The notes: generated by a model from the sequence alone, not told the origin. Positions 48,602-58,487 are shown, numbered from the stretch's first letter. The stretch: 64,000 bases of DNA from Acidobacteriota bacterium (GCA_013289825.1 JABCZF010000001.1:1-64000), one strand, 5' to 3'. Program-made: numbers and translations.

Positions 48602-49822
48602 ATGTCGCTCCATTTTACGGTCTCCGTTGGGCCATCTTTCCACCACCGGCAGCACCTCCGTAATTCCCGTTCCGCTCACTCCACCGGTGCCTCCACGCCC
48701 CTGCTGGTCAGCGTTCTCTCGGCCGTAGCGATCCTTGCTGGCTGCGGCGGGAGAGCTGCGGGGCCCCCCATGGCGCCGCCAGAAGTGAAAGTCATTCCCG
48801 TAGCACAAAGAGACGTGCCCATCGTAAGCGAGTGGGTTGCCACCCTCGACGGCTACGTCAACGCCCAGATCCAGCCTCAAGTCACCGGCTACATCGTCAA
48901 ACAAACCTACAAAGAGGGTTCGCCCGTTCCCAAAGGGGATGTCCTCTTCGAGATTGATCCGCGTCCCTTCCAGGCCCTCCTCGACCAGGCCAAGGCCCAA
49001 TTGGCGCAAGCTGTGGCGCAGATGGGCAAGACCCAGCTGGACGTTGACCGCGACACGCCTCTCGCCAAAGAGCGCGCCATCGCGCAAAGCCAGCTGGACA
49101 ATGACGTTCAAGCGAATCTTGCCGCAAAAGCCGCCGTGCAATCTTCAGAAGCGCAAGTGGAACAAGCTCAGTTGAATTTGGGATTCACTCATGTCACGTC
49201 GCTTTTCGACGGCATTGCCGGCATTGCTCAAGTCCAGCTCGGCAATTTGGTCAACCCCAGCACTGTCCTCACCTCCGTGTCTCAGGTTAATCCCATCAAA
49301 GCGTATTTCCCCATCAGCGAGCAGGAGTATTTGCGTCTGGCTGACCGCATCAACGCCCCACAAGACCATGTGGACGCTCCCAAAGACGCTCCTCCCCTGG
49401 AGTTGATTCTTGCCGACGGAACCATCTACCCATCCAGGGGCCGCGTCCTTTACACCGATCGCCAAGTGGACATAACCACCGGCACCATCCGGGTCGTCTC
49501 GGCATTTCCCAACCCCAAAAATTTCCTGCGTCCCGGACAATTCGGCCGCGTGCGGGCCTCTACCTACACACGGACTGCCGCGCTTCTCGTTCCGCAGCGC
49601 GCCGTGATCGAACTGCAAGGCAGCTTTCAACTAGCCGTGGTCGGCGCCGATAACAAAGTCAGCGTCCGCATCGTCAAAGTCGGCGAGCGTGTCGGCACGG
49701 AATGGATCATCGACAACGGGGTGAAGCCCGGCGAGATGGTCATTGTCGAGGGTGTGCAAAAAGTGCGGGACGGATCGGCTGTCAATCCTAAACTGCTGAC
49801 CGCAACCGCGGGAGGGGACTGA
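48602..49822 (+). CDS. RND efflux periplasmic adaptor (membrane fusion lipoprotein)
   Basis: Lipobox AILAGCGG; GYVNAQIQPQVTGYIVKQTYKEGSPVPKGDVLFEIDPRPFQALLDQAKAQLAQA; VINPIKAYFPISEQEYL-type barrel. Confidence 0.93.
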   Translation: MSLHFTVSVGPSFHHRQHLRNSRSAHSTGASTPLLVSVLSAVAILAGCGGRAAGPPMAPPEVKVIPVAQRDVPIVSEWVATLDGYVNAQIQPQVTGYIVKQTYKEGSPVPKGDVLFEIDPRPFQALLDQAKAQLAQAVAQMGKTQLDVDRDTPLAKERAIAQSQLDNDVQANLAAKAAVQSSEAQVEQAQLNLGFTHVTSLFDGIAGIAQVQLGNLVNPSTVLTSVSQVNPIKAYFPISEQEYLRLADRINAPQDHVDAPKDAPPLELILADGTIYPSRGRVLYTDRQVDITTGTIRVVSAFPNPKNFLRPGQFGRVRASTYTRTAALLVPQRAVIELQGSFQLAVVGADNKVSVRIVKVGERVGTEWIIDNGVKPGEMVIVEGVQKVRDGSAVNPKLLTATAGGD

Positions 49823-49824
49823 CC

Positions 49825-52800
49825 ATGTCAAAATTCTTCATCAATCGCCCGATCGTCGCCATGGTGATCTCCATCGTCATGGTCATCATTGGCGCCATCA
49901 CTATCCTTACTCTCCCGGTCGCTCTGTTTCCGAACATCGTTCCTCCCGAAGTTCAGGTGCTGGCCACCTACGTCGGAGCCGACGCTGGCACCATCGAGCA
50001 ATCCGTGGCCACGCCCATCGAACAGCAAATGAGCGGCGTCGACAACATGAACTACATGTATTCGCTGAATTCCACTGCCGATGGCGGCATGCGCTTGATC
50101 GTCGATTACGATGTGAAGACCGATCCGAATACCGATCTTATTCTCACCCAGATACGTTCCACGCAAGCCACGTCGCAGTTGCCTGTTGACGTGACCAACT
50201 ATGGCCTAACGGTCCAAAAAACCGTCACCGCGCCGCTCATGCTCATCACTCTGTTTTCCCCGAACGGCACCTACGATGCCCAGTTCCTTTCAAACTTCGC
50301 GTACATCAATCTCAGCGACCAGATCACGCGTCTCTACGGCATCGGCAGCGTCCAGATTTTCGGCGCTGGCCAGTACGCCATGCGTCTGTGGGTAAAGCCC
50401 GATCAATTGGCCAAGCTCGCCATCACCGTTCCGGAAATCGTCAGTGCCATCCAAACACAAAACACCGTCAATCCCGCCGGTCAGGTTGGCAGTGAACCGG
50501 CCCCCAAAGGTCAGGAGTTTACCTACTCCGTCCGCGCCCGCGGCCGTCTCTCCTCGCCCGAAGAGTTCGGTGAAATTGTCGTCCGCGAAACGAGTCTCGG
50601 CGGTGTGGTCCGTGTCAAAGATGTGGCGCGCGTCGAACTCGGCGCCCAGAATTACAGCGTCCTCGGCCGCCTCAACGGAAAACCCGGCGCCATCGTCGCC
50701 GCCTACCAATTGCCGGGCTCCAACGCCGTGCAAGCCGCCGACGCCCTCAAAAAACTGATGGCCGAGGCCAAGTCGCGCTTCCCCGGCGACATCGATTACG
50801 TCATTTCCCTGGACACCACGCTGGCCGTCACGCAGGGCATCAAAGAAATAGTCATCACGCTGTTGATCGCCATCGTCCTGGTCATCATCGTGGTGTACAT
50901 CTTTCTCCAAGGCTGGCGCGCCACGCTCATTCCTCTACTGGCAGTGCCGGTTTCTCTGGTTGGCACATTCATTTTCTTTCCCTTGTTCGGCTTCTCCATC
51001 AACACGCTTTCCCTCTTTGGTTTGGTTCTCGCCATCGGCCTGGTTGTCGATGACGCCATCGTCGTCGTCGAAGCCGTCGAGCGCCACATCGAAGACGGTC
51101 TTTCGCCAAAGGAAGCCGCCCTCAAGGCCATGACGGAGATATCCGGCCCCGTTGTCGGCATCGCGCTGGTTCTCTCCGCGGTGTTCATCCCCACGGCCTT
51201 CATCCCTGGCATCACCGGCCGCCTCTATCAACAGTTCGCCGTCACCATCGCGATCTCGGTGGCGCTCTCCGCCTTCAATGCCCTTACGCTCAGCCCGGCT
51301 CTCTCCGCCTTGCTATTGCGCCCCAAAGACGCGACCCGCGGGGGCTTACTCAAGAAATTCTTCAACGGGTTTAACCGTACCTTCAGCAGCGCCACCAACG
51401 CCTACGTACGCGTCTGCGGCTTCCTGGTCCGCAAAAGCGCTTTCGCTCTCGTGCTCTTGGCGCTTTTTGGAGGTGCCGCGGGCTTTTTCAGCTCGAAAGT
51501 CCCTTCCAGCTTTCTTCCCGATGAAGACCAAGGCTACCTCTACATCAACCTGCAACTGCCCAACGCTGCTTCTCTTCAACGCACCGACGAAGTCGCACGC
51601 AAAATTGAAACGGCTCTGGCTCACACGCCCGGCGTCCAATACACCACCAGCGTCGTTGGCTTCAGCCTTCTCAGCTTCGTGCGCACCAGCTACAACGGCT
51701 TTTTCTTTGTCACTCTGAAGCCCTGGGACGACCGCAAATCCCGCGACGAACAGTTCCAGCAAATCAAGCAGAACGTCAACCGCGAGCTCAGCCAAATTCC
51801 CGAAGGCATCGCCTTCTCCTTTTCCCCTCCCGCCATTCCCGGCGTCGGCACCTCCGGCGGCTTCACCTTCGTCCTGGAAGACCGCGCCGGCAGCGACGTC
51901 CAATTCCTCGCCGACAACGTGAACAAATTCCTCGCCGCTGCCCGCAAGCGACCGGAAATCGCAAACGTAAGCACCACCTTCCTCCCAAGTGTTCCGCAGC
52001 AGTTCGTGGACGTAGACCGCGACAAAGTCATCAAGCAGGGTGTCGCCGTCAAAGATGTCTATCAAACTCTCCAGGCCTTCATGGGCGGACTGTTCATCAA
52101 CTATTTCAATCGCTTCGGACGCCAGTGGCAGGTGTACATCGAAGCCGAAGGCGCCTACCGCACCCGCGCGGAAAATGTCGGCCAGTTTTTCGTCAAAAAT
52201 ACAACCGGAGCGATGGTTCCTCTCGCTGCTGTCACAAGATTCGAGTCTCGCCCCGGCCCCGAATTCACCATGCGCTACAACGAATATCGCTCCGCCCAAA
52301 TCAACGGCTCCGCTGCTCCCGGCTTCAGCGCCGGCCAGGCCATGGCCGCGATCGAAGAAGTCTTCGATCAAACCATGCCCCGCGAAATGGGATACGACTA
52401 CATAGGCATGTCCTTCCAGGAGAAAAAAGCCCAGCAGGGCGTACCCGCCTCCGCGGTATTTGGTTTTTCTCTGCTCTTCGTTTTTCTGATTCTCGCCGCG
52501 CTCTATGAAAGCTGGACGTTGCCTTTCAGCGTCCTTCTCAGCACGCCGGTCGCCGTCTTTGGCGCTTTCTTCATCCTCTGGCTCCGGCGGGTCCTGCTTT
52601 CGGCATTTCTCCCGACCTACATGGTGCAGATCGAAAACGACGTCTATTCACAAATCGGTCTGGTCATGCTTATCGGTCTCGCTGCCAAGAACGCGATTCT
52701 CATTGTCGAATTTGCAAAAGACGAATATGAGCAAGGCAAACCGCTGGTAGATGCCGCTCTGGAGGGCGCCCGCTTGCGTCTGCGCCCGATCCTAATGACC

Positions 52801-53043
52801 TCTTTTGCCTTCATCCTCGGCTGCGTCCCTCTGTGGACCGCTTCCGGCGCGGGTTCCGTCGCGCGCCAAATTATGGGCACCGCGGTAATCGGCGGCATGC
52901 TCGCAGCCAGCGCCCTCGGTATTTTCTTCATCCCTGCGGTTTTCTATGTGGTCGAGCGCCTCTCCTTGGGTAAAGCGGGGCGCGCCGCCATGGTTAGCGG
53001 AATTCCCGCTCCAGGCACAAGCCCAGCCGGAGGAGACGACTGA
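49825..53043 (+). CDS. RND multidrug efflux permease, HAE-1 type
   Basis: MSKFFINRPIVAMVISIVMVIIGAITILTLPVALFPNIVPPEVQVLATYVGADAGTIEQSVATPIEQQMSGV; VVDDAIVVVEAVERH; GLAAKNAILIVEFAKD. Confidence 0.97.
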   Translation: MSKFFINRPIVAMVISIVMVIIGAITILTLPVALFPNIVPPEVQVLATYVGADAGTIEQSVATPIEQQMSGVDNMNYMYSLNSTADGGMRLIVDYDVKTDPNTDLILTQIRSTQATSQLPVDVTNYGLTVQKTVTAPLMLITLFSPNGTYDAQFLSNFAYINLSDQITRLYGIGSVQIFGAGQYAMRLWVKPDQLAKLAITVPEIVSAIQTQNTVNPAGQVGSEPAPKGQEFTYSVRARGRLSSPEEFGEIVVRETSLGGVVRVKDVARVELGAQNYSVLGRLNGKPGAIVAAYQLPGSNAVQAADALKKLMAEAKSRFPGDIDYVISLDTTLAVTQGIKEIVITLLIAIVLVIIVVYIFLQGWRATLIPLLAVPVSLVGTFIFFPLFGFSINTLSLFGLVLAIGLVVDDAIVVVEAVERHIEDGLSPKEAALKAMTEISGPVVGIALVLSAVFIPTAFIPGITGRLYQQFAVTIAISVALSAFNALTLSPALSALLLRPKDATRGGLLKKFFNGFNRTFSSATNAYVRVCGFLVRKSAFALVLLALFGGAAGFFSSKVPSSFLPDEDQGYLYINLQLPNAASLQRTDEVARKIETALAHTPGVQYTTSVVGFSLLSFVRTSYNGFFFVTLKPWDDRKSRDEQFQQIKQNVNRELSQIPEGIAFSFSPPAIPGVGTSGGFTFVLEDRAGSDVQFLADNVNKFLAAARKRPEIANVSTTFLPSVPQQFVDVDRDKVIKQGVAVKDVYQTLQAFMGGLFINYFNRFGRQWQVYIEAEGAYRTRAENVGQFFVKNTTGAMVPLAAVTRFESRPGPEFTMRYNEYRSAQINGSAAPGFSAGQAMAAIEEVFDQTMPREMGYDYIGMSFQEKKAQQGVPASAVFGFSLLFVFLILAALYESWTLPFSVLLSTPVAVFGAFFILWLRRVLLSAFLPTYMVQIENDVYSQIGLVMLIGLAAKNAILIVEFAKDEYEQGKPLVDAALEGARLRLRPILMTSFAFILGCVPLWTASGAGSVARQIMGTAVIGGMLAASALGIFFIPAVFYVVERLSLGKAGRAAMVSGIPAPGTSPAGGDD

Positions 53044-53044
53044 A

Positions 53045-54436
53045 ATGAGACCTTTGCTCACCTCGCTGCTGATCGCGCTACTGATTTCCGGTTGCACCGT
53101 GGGACCTGACTACAATCGTCCGAAAGCCGTTGTTCCCACGGAGTTCCGCGGCGTTTCTCCCGAAGCTTCCAAAGCCGAAGCCGCCTCGCTAGGCGATCAA
53201 AAATGGTTTGAGGTCTTCCGCGACGAGCAGCTCCAGTCTCTAATCCGCACGGCAATCCAGCAGAATTTCGATGTGCGGATTGCTGCCACTCGCGTTTTAG
53301 AGGCACAGGCCCAATTGGGCATCACGCGCTCCAATCAATTTCCCAGCGTCAGCGGCGGTGCAAATCTTTCTGCCGAACGCGCTGCGAAATCGATCGCCTT
53401 TCCGGCCATCGAGCAATCCACCGGACAACTGAGTCTCTCCGCTTCCTGGCAACTCGATTTCTGGGGACAATATCGCCGCGCCACGGAAGCCGCTCGCGCC
53501 TCCCTGCTAGCCACCGAGTGGGGCCGCCGTTCTGTCATCAGCTCCCTGGTTGCCAATGTAGCCTCTTCCTATTTTCAACTCCGGGCCCTCGATCTTCAGC
53601 TCGAACTCTCCCAGAACGCTCTGACGGCGCGCCGCGAATCCCTTCGCCTCACCTCGGTCCTCTCAGACCATGGCAATACTTCTGAGCTCGACGTCCGCCA
53701 AGCCGAACAACTCGTCTACACCGCCAGCGAAGAAATCCCCGACCTCGAACGCCGTATTCAGCAGGAGGAAAACTTCCTTAGCATTCTGCTCGGAAACAAC
53801 CCCGGTCCCATCGCCCGCGGCCTGCGTCTCACCGAGCAACCGCACTCCCCCGAAATTCCCGCAGGCATTCCCTCCGAGCTTCTCGAGCGCCGCCCCGATA
53901 TCTGCCAGTCCGAACAGTTTCTCATTGCCGCTAACGCCCAGATCGGCGTGGCCCGCGCCGCTTACTATCCGCAAATCGCTCTGACGGGTTCGGGTGGCTT
54001 CCAAAGCGACGCTCTTTCTCGCCTCTTCGCCGGTACGGCCGGCCTGTGGAGCTTTGCGGGCTCTCTAACGCAACCCATCTTCACCGCCGGAAGAATTCGC
54101 TCCGGTGTCAGACTCGCCGAAGCCCAGCAACAGGAAGCTGTCCTCACCTATCAGCAAACCATCCAACAATCCTTCCGCGACGTTTCCGATGCTCTCATCG
54201 CGTATCGCAAAAATCTCGAATTTCGGGAACAGCAGGAACTTCTCACTGCCTCCGCCAAAGACGCCGCGCGTCTTTCCAACATTCGCTATAAAGGCGGAGT
54301 AACCAGCTACCTCGAGGTTCTCACCAACGAAACCAACTACTTCAGCGCCGAACTCAATCTTGCCCAAGCCCAAGCCAACGAACTCCTCGCTCTCGTCCAG
54401 GTCTACCAAGCCCTCGGCGGCGGCTGGCAACAATAA
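53045..54436 (+). CDS. RND efflux outer membrane lipoprotein (NodT/TolC family)
   Basis: Lipobox LLISGCTVGPDYNRP; LLGNNPGPIARGL...IPAGIPSELLERRPDICQSEQFLIAANAQIGVARAAYYPQIALTGSGGFQS. Confidence 0.95.
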   Translation: MRPLLTSLLIALLISGCTVGPDYNRPKAVVPTEFRGVSPEASKAEAASLGDQKWFEVFRDEQLQSLIRTAIQQNFDVRIAATRVLEAQAQLGITRSNQFPSVSGGANLSAERAAKSIAFPAIEQSTGQLSLSASWQLDFWGQYRRATEAARASLLATEWGRRSVISSLVANVASSYFQLRALDLQLELSQNALTARRESLRLTSVLSDHGNTSELDVRQAEQLVYTASEEIPDLERRIQQEENFLSILLGNNPGPIARGLRLTEQPHSPEIPAGIPSELLERRPDICQSEQFLIAANAQIGVARAAYYPQIALTGSGGFQSDALSRLFAGTAGLWSFAGSLTQPIFTAGRIRSGVRLAEAQQQEAVLTYQQTIQQSFRDVSDALIAYRKNLEFREQQELLTASAKDAARLSNIRYKGGVTSYLEVLTNETNYFSAELNLAQAQANELLALVQVYQALGGGWQQ

Positions 54437-54721
54437 CGGTTGCCGCGCACTGGAAATTGACTTAGCCCCGGTCGCCAATGGCTGGAGGAAATCTGCTCCC
54501 GGAAATTTCGCGAAATCGTAGTCTGCATGTCCTCGGTTTAAAGAATCCGGCTGGTACTTTCGGCTCATAACCGTTCGTCACAGTCGCGGCTCGAACGCCG
54601 GCACAAAAGCCGGGGGCAACTCCTGTGCCACCACTCGCTTCACTAGACTAGACATTCGGCAGCCTGCCACTATATCATCATCCAAGGACACTTATGACCT
54701 TATAAGATTACATGGAAATTC

Positions 54722-54768
54722 TCATATCATTAACTCATGCACAGATATGTCTCTATAAGATGATATGA
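54722..54768. promoter_or_regulatory. Inverted repeat in the abiE-like promoter region (candidate autoregulatory operator)
   Basis: Perfect 9-bp arms TCATATCAT (54722-54730) and ATGATATGA (54760-54768), in an AT-rich island 22 bp upstream of the first gene; partial direct repeat TTATAAGATTACATG / CTATAAGATGATATG (54700-54714, 54753-54767). Confidence 0.5.
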
Positions 54769-54790
54769 TTACTCCAGGATCGGAGCCAAG

Positions 54791-55579
54791 ATGGAAATTG
54801 CAAAGCTGGTTGCAAAATACGAGGGAAAAGGCTTCGGTCGAGAGCGGGCTGAAATCAACGTTCTCATGGAGGGTACCGTATTCGCCATCTTTCGAGACTT
54901 CCCGGACGCTTTTCTCCTTTTTGGAGGCTCGACTCTAGTGCTGTTTCACGAGAGTTTGAGACATTCGGCTGATCTCGATTTACTCGCCCGCGGAGCATCT
55001 CTGCCGTCGCGCGAAGAAATAATCAACTCTTTGAGGCGCGATCTGGTCCCTGTGGCCGAGAACCTTCAGCTGGGAGGGCTCCGCTTTCTGGCAGAAGGTC
55101 CCGATGCTCAGGAAGGCAGAATATTCGTGGCAACGGATTCCGGGCAGAGGCTGTTTCGAATTGACCTCACTCGATTCGGTTCCGCAATCGAAAGTGAAGT
55201 TGAAACACATGCAATCGAAGGAGAACTTGGCGATTCCGCAGTGATTAAGACTGCTACGAAGAGATTGCTGCTGCTTCAAAAAGCCGAAGCGTTCCTGCTT
55301 CGGCGACATGTGAAAGCAAGAGATGCGTACGACATCTACTTTCTACAAGGAATCGGTGCAACGCTGACTCAGCAGTTGCAGGCTCATTTAGAGGACGCTC
55401 TCCTCGCGAACGAGATTGACTCAATCGGGGTCTTGGATCGCGTGGCGCGCGTTAATGGGGATCTTTGCAGCTTGGAATTAAGGCCCATATTGCCGGCGGA
55501 TGTTTATTCTCCACTCGAAGCTGCCAGATTCGAACCCCTCAGGGAGGCACTGAAAGCGTTATACGGGAAGTGGCTATGA
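54791..55579 (+). CDS. AbiEii-type nucleotidyltransferase toxin
   Basis: LLFGGSTLVLFHESLRHSADLDLLARG (GG/S...DLDL nucleotidyltransferase motif), RHVKARDAYDIYFLQGIG; coupled to the next gene by ATGA. Confidence 0.82.
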   Translation: MEIAKLVAKYEGKGFGRERAEINVLMEGTVFAIFRDFPDAFLLFGGSTLVLFHESLRHSADLDLLARGASLPSREEIINSLRRDLVPVAENLQLGGLRFLAEGPDAQEGRIFVATDSGQRLFRIDLTRFGSAIESEVETHAIEGELGDSAVIKTATKRLLLLQKAEAFLLRRHVKARDAYDIYFLQGIGATLTQQLQAHLEDALLANEIDSIGVLDRVARVNGDLCSLELRPILPADVYSPLEAARFEPLREALKALYGKWL

Positions 55580-56205
55580 GCAAACCAAGAACCAAACAGT
55601 TGGACTGGGTGAAGATTCTGACAAATGAGGCCAGGCTGACCGACGTCATACTCGTAGCCCAAATCGCCGCGACGTATAAAGTTCCCATCGCAACAGTTTG
55701 GCGAGCTGTGTCGCGGCTGACGAAGCGAGGGCTCTTGAGTCGCGTCGCCAATGGAGTCTACCTGAACAAATTTGTGCGAGACGCCTCTGCGCTAGATTTT
55801 GTGGGTGTTCTCAAACCGACCGCCTACGTATCTCTGGAATCAGCGCTAAACCATTGGGGCATCAGTACGCAGACGCCAGTTAACGTAACTTGCGTGACCA
55901 CTGACAATCGAAAGGAATATAAGACGCCGGAATTTACCATTACATTTCGCACGATAGCTGAGCGTCTGTTCTGGGGATTCACCGAGAAACAGACGCGTTA
56001 TTCGAAGTATAGGATCGCGGAACCGGAGAAGGCGTTACTCGACTGGATCTATCTCACTCTGCAGAGTGGTCTCAGGCCGCACCTCGATGAAATTGAACTG
56101 ACACCAATCGACAAGCGCAAGCTGGCCAAATATGCCGAGAAATATCCAGGAACGGTTCGAAAAGCATTGATGACTTCGCTTGCATTCGAACACTTTGCGG
56201 CCTGA
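55576..56205 (+). CDS. AbiEi-type antitoxin (winged-helix transcriptional regulator-like)
   Basis: DVILVAQIAATYKVPIATVWRAVSRLTKRGLLSRVANGVYLNKFV (wHTH) + LKPTAYVSLESALNHWGISTQTPVNVTCVTTDNRKEYKTPEFTITFRTIAERLFWGF...IAEPEKALLDWIYL. Confidence 0.82.
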   Translation: MSKPRTKQLDWVKILTNEARLTDVILVAQIAATYKVPIATVWRAVSRLTKRGLLSRVANGVYLNKFVRDASALDFVGVLKPTAYVSLESALNHWGISTQTPVNVTCVTTDNRKEYKTPEFTITFRTIAERLFWGFTEKQTRYSKYRIAEPEKALLDWIYLTLQSGLRPHLDEIELTPIDKRKLAKYAEKYPGTVRKALMTSLAFEHFAA

Positions 56206-56214
56206 CAGATTCGC

Positions 56215-56308
56215 CGGCGGCGGACCATCTCCGAAATCGACGTGCGAAACCCGGATTCTTTGCCAATACCCGAAGGCCGTAGCGAATGTCTGGAGGTAAG
56301 GTCTTCAT
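56215..56308 (-). pseudogene. Truncated 5' end of ADOP/MacB-like ABC transporter permease
   Basis: Minus-strand reading MKTLPPDIRYGLRVLAKNPGFARRF matches the stereotyped N-terminus of acidobacterial orphan permeases (MxxLxxDLRYGLRxLxKNPGF); no hydrophobic TM segment follows. Confidence 0.5.
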
Positions 56309-56603
56309 CGCCCACCTCGATCACTGTTCCGACGAAGAAACGCCAGTTTGGAAAGCCAGAACGGCTGTATGTGCGGGATAGATTTTCTCACACCAGAAAG
56401 TAGAACGTTAAAAGCACAATGAAACGAATGGTGTGGTGCCGTTTGGGAGGTATTCTTCCCGCGTGACCGGCAGAGGTTCTATCTGGTCCTAGCATCCATT
56501 CCGCGCTCAAAAACCGCTTGTGCCAAGCTGACGGAGCCTGTACCGTAACCGCTCTCGCTTCTCGATAAACTGTAGAAAACGAAGAACGGAGCCATCTCCA
56601 AAC

Positions 56604-57986
56604 ATGGCGCAAGCGCATCCCGAACTAGCCAGTTATGGTTTGCGCCGCGAGGTCCTATCTCCGATGGAGACGCTCGCACAATCGGTCTCCACAATTGCTC
56701 CCACCACCACTCCCGTAGCCACTATTCCTCTGGTTTGCGCCCTCGCCGGCAACGGCACCTGGCTCGCCTACGTTTTAGCAACAGCCGCAATTCTCCTGGT
56801 CGCTCTTTGCATTGCTAAATTCGCGCGTTACTCCGCATCGCCGGGTTCGCTTTATACCTACGCCTCGATGATCCTTCCGCCGTGGCTTGGTGCCACCGCC
56901 GCCTGGAGCCTTCTCCTTGCCTACATCGCCACCGGCTCGAGCGTAATCGGTGGTTTCTACCACTTCGCAAATCTTTTGCTCCGGGACGCCTCAGGCCACG
57001 GCACCTCAACCGTATTTCTCTCCTTCCTTGTAACAGCCGTCTCCATCTCTATCGCTTGGCGCGACGTGAAAATCTCCGCTCGCCTCATGCTCTGGATCGA
57101 AGCCGTCTCCGTCTCCTTCATTTTAATCGTCGTGATACTCGTATTGTGCCGCCACGGTGGGCACCTCGACTGGGAACAATTCCACTTGCGCGGCGTGACC
57201 GGCAGCGGCCTGCGCCTAGGTCTGGTGTTAGCTCTGTTCAGCTTTGTGGGTTTCGAGAGCGCCACGACTCTAGGGTCGGAAGCGCGCAACCCTCTCGAAA
57301 CAATCCCGCGCGCCGTAATCCAAAGCGCACTGCTAGCCGGCGTCATCTTCATTGTCTGCGCCTACACGGAAGTCCTGGGCCTGCGCAGCGCCGGTCAAGA
57401 CCTTGCCACCAGCCCAGCCCCCATGCGCGTGCTCGCAAAACTTGGTGGCCTTCCGATACTCGGTCTGCTCATCGACATCGGCGCGCTGGTCAGCATGTTT
57501 GCCGGAACCCTGGCCTGCATCACCGCCGCAGCCCGCGTTCTTCTCCTCATGTCGCACAACGGCCTAGCCCACACTTCGCTTCAGAAAACCCACGCCCGCA
57601 ACGAAACGCCCGGCTTTGCTATCGCCGTCACCGGAACCGCCGCAGCCCTCCCCGTTGCCATTCTCGCCGCACGCGGCGCCAGCGGCCTCGATGTCTACGG
57701 CTGGATGGGTTCGCTAGCTACCTACGGTTTTATCGTCACCTACGCCCTCGTCAGCGTCGCTCTCCCCCACTACCTGCGCGCGCACAACGCCTACCACCGT
57801 CTCGCGCAAATCATTCCCTGGCTCGCATGCGCTGCCATGCTTCTCGCCCTAATTGGAAATCTCTATCCCGTCCCCGAAGGCCCCTACGGAAAACTCCCCT
57901 ACATCTATCTCATCTACCTGGTCGCCGGCCTCACCTGGTTTTTCTGGCGCGCCCGCAATCAGAAACCAACCTTGCTAGGAAGCTAG
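56604..57986 (+). CDS. APC-superfamily amino acid permease
   Basis: SPMETLAQSVSTIAPTTTPVATIPLVCALAGNGTWLAYVLATAAILLVALCIAKFARYSASPGSLYTYASMILPPWLG; about 12 hydrophobic segments. Confidence 0.92.
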   Translation: MAQAHPELASYGLRREVLSPMETLAQSVSTIAPTTTPVATIPLVCALAGNGTWLAYVLATAAILLVALCIAKFARYSASPGSLYTYASMILPPWLGATAAWSLLLAYIATGSSVIGGFYHFANLLLRDASGHGTSTVFLSFLVTAVSISIAWRDVKISARLMLWIEAVSVSFILIVVILVLCRHGGHLDWEQFHLRGVTGSGLRLGLVLALFSFVGFESATTLGSEARNPLETIPRAVIQSALLAGVIFIVCAYTEVLGLRSAGQDLATSPAPMRVLAKLGGLPILGLLIDIGALVSMFAGTLACITAAARVLLLMSHNGLAHTSLQKTHARNETPGFAIAVTGTAAALPVAILAARGASGLDVYGWMGSLATYGFIVTYALVSVALPHYLRAHNAYHRLAQIIPWLACAAMLLALIGNLYPVPEGPYGKLPYIYLIYLVAGLTWFFWRARNQKPTLLGS

Positions 57987-57989
57987 CTG

Positions 57990-58487
57990 CTAAGCCCGCT
58001 CTTCCGCTTCACTCTGGACGAGCAAAAGCAAAACAATCCCCACCACCGTAAACATACGAAACGCCGCTTCCTGCCCATTCCAAGTCTTCGACTGCCACAT
58101 CAAAAACCATTCTCCGCCCGCGCTAAGAAACGCCACGAGCCACATCAAAAGGCTCAACGAAAGTCCGATAATTGCGGCATTTTTGGCTTTACGAAACGAA
58201 TTCACATCTCCTTTCAAACACCTCGCCAACCGCAATCCACCCCACCAACAAAGCACCGTCGTCACGCTTTCCCAAACAATAATCGTCCAATAAAAAACGA
58301 TATGCCATGTTGGCCCGTTCATGGCCCTCCACATCCCCCGATTCCCCGGAAAAGTCGAATCCATCATCAACACGTGCCGGATAAACTGGTAATTCGAATC
58401 GTAGTCGGTAAGATTGTTGAAAACCACAAACGTGTAGAAAATCGCCACTCCCACCACCAGCGAAACTTTCGCCGCCCGCAAGATCAC
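57990..58487 (-). CDS. DUF2165-like small integral membrane protein
   Basis: FYTFVVFNNLTDYDSNYQFIRHVLMMDSTFPGNRGMWRAM...IVWESVTTVLCWWGGLRL; four TM segments; GTG start overlaps the upstream stop. Confidence 0.82.
   Translation of the reverse strand: MILRAAKVSLVVGVAIFYTFVVFNNLTDYDSNYQFIRHVLMMDSTFPGNRGMWRAMNGPTWHIVFYWTIIVWESVTTVLCWWGGLRLARCLKGDVNSFRKAKNAAIIGLSLSLLMWLVAFLSAGGEWFLMWQSKTWNGQEAAFRMFTVVGIVLLLLVQSEAEERA

Noticed and set aside
51346-52371. 341-aa antisense ORF opposite the RND permease
   Set aside because: High-GC codon-bias artefact; sense frame is an unambiguous RND permease
56882-58051. 389-aa Arg/His/Pro-rich + strand ORF
   Set aside because: Out-of-frame shadow of the APC permease (56604-57986); composition not protein-like
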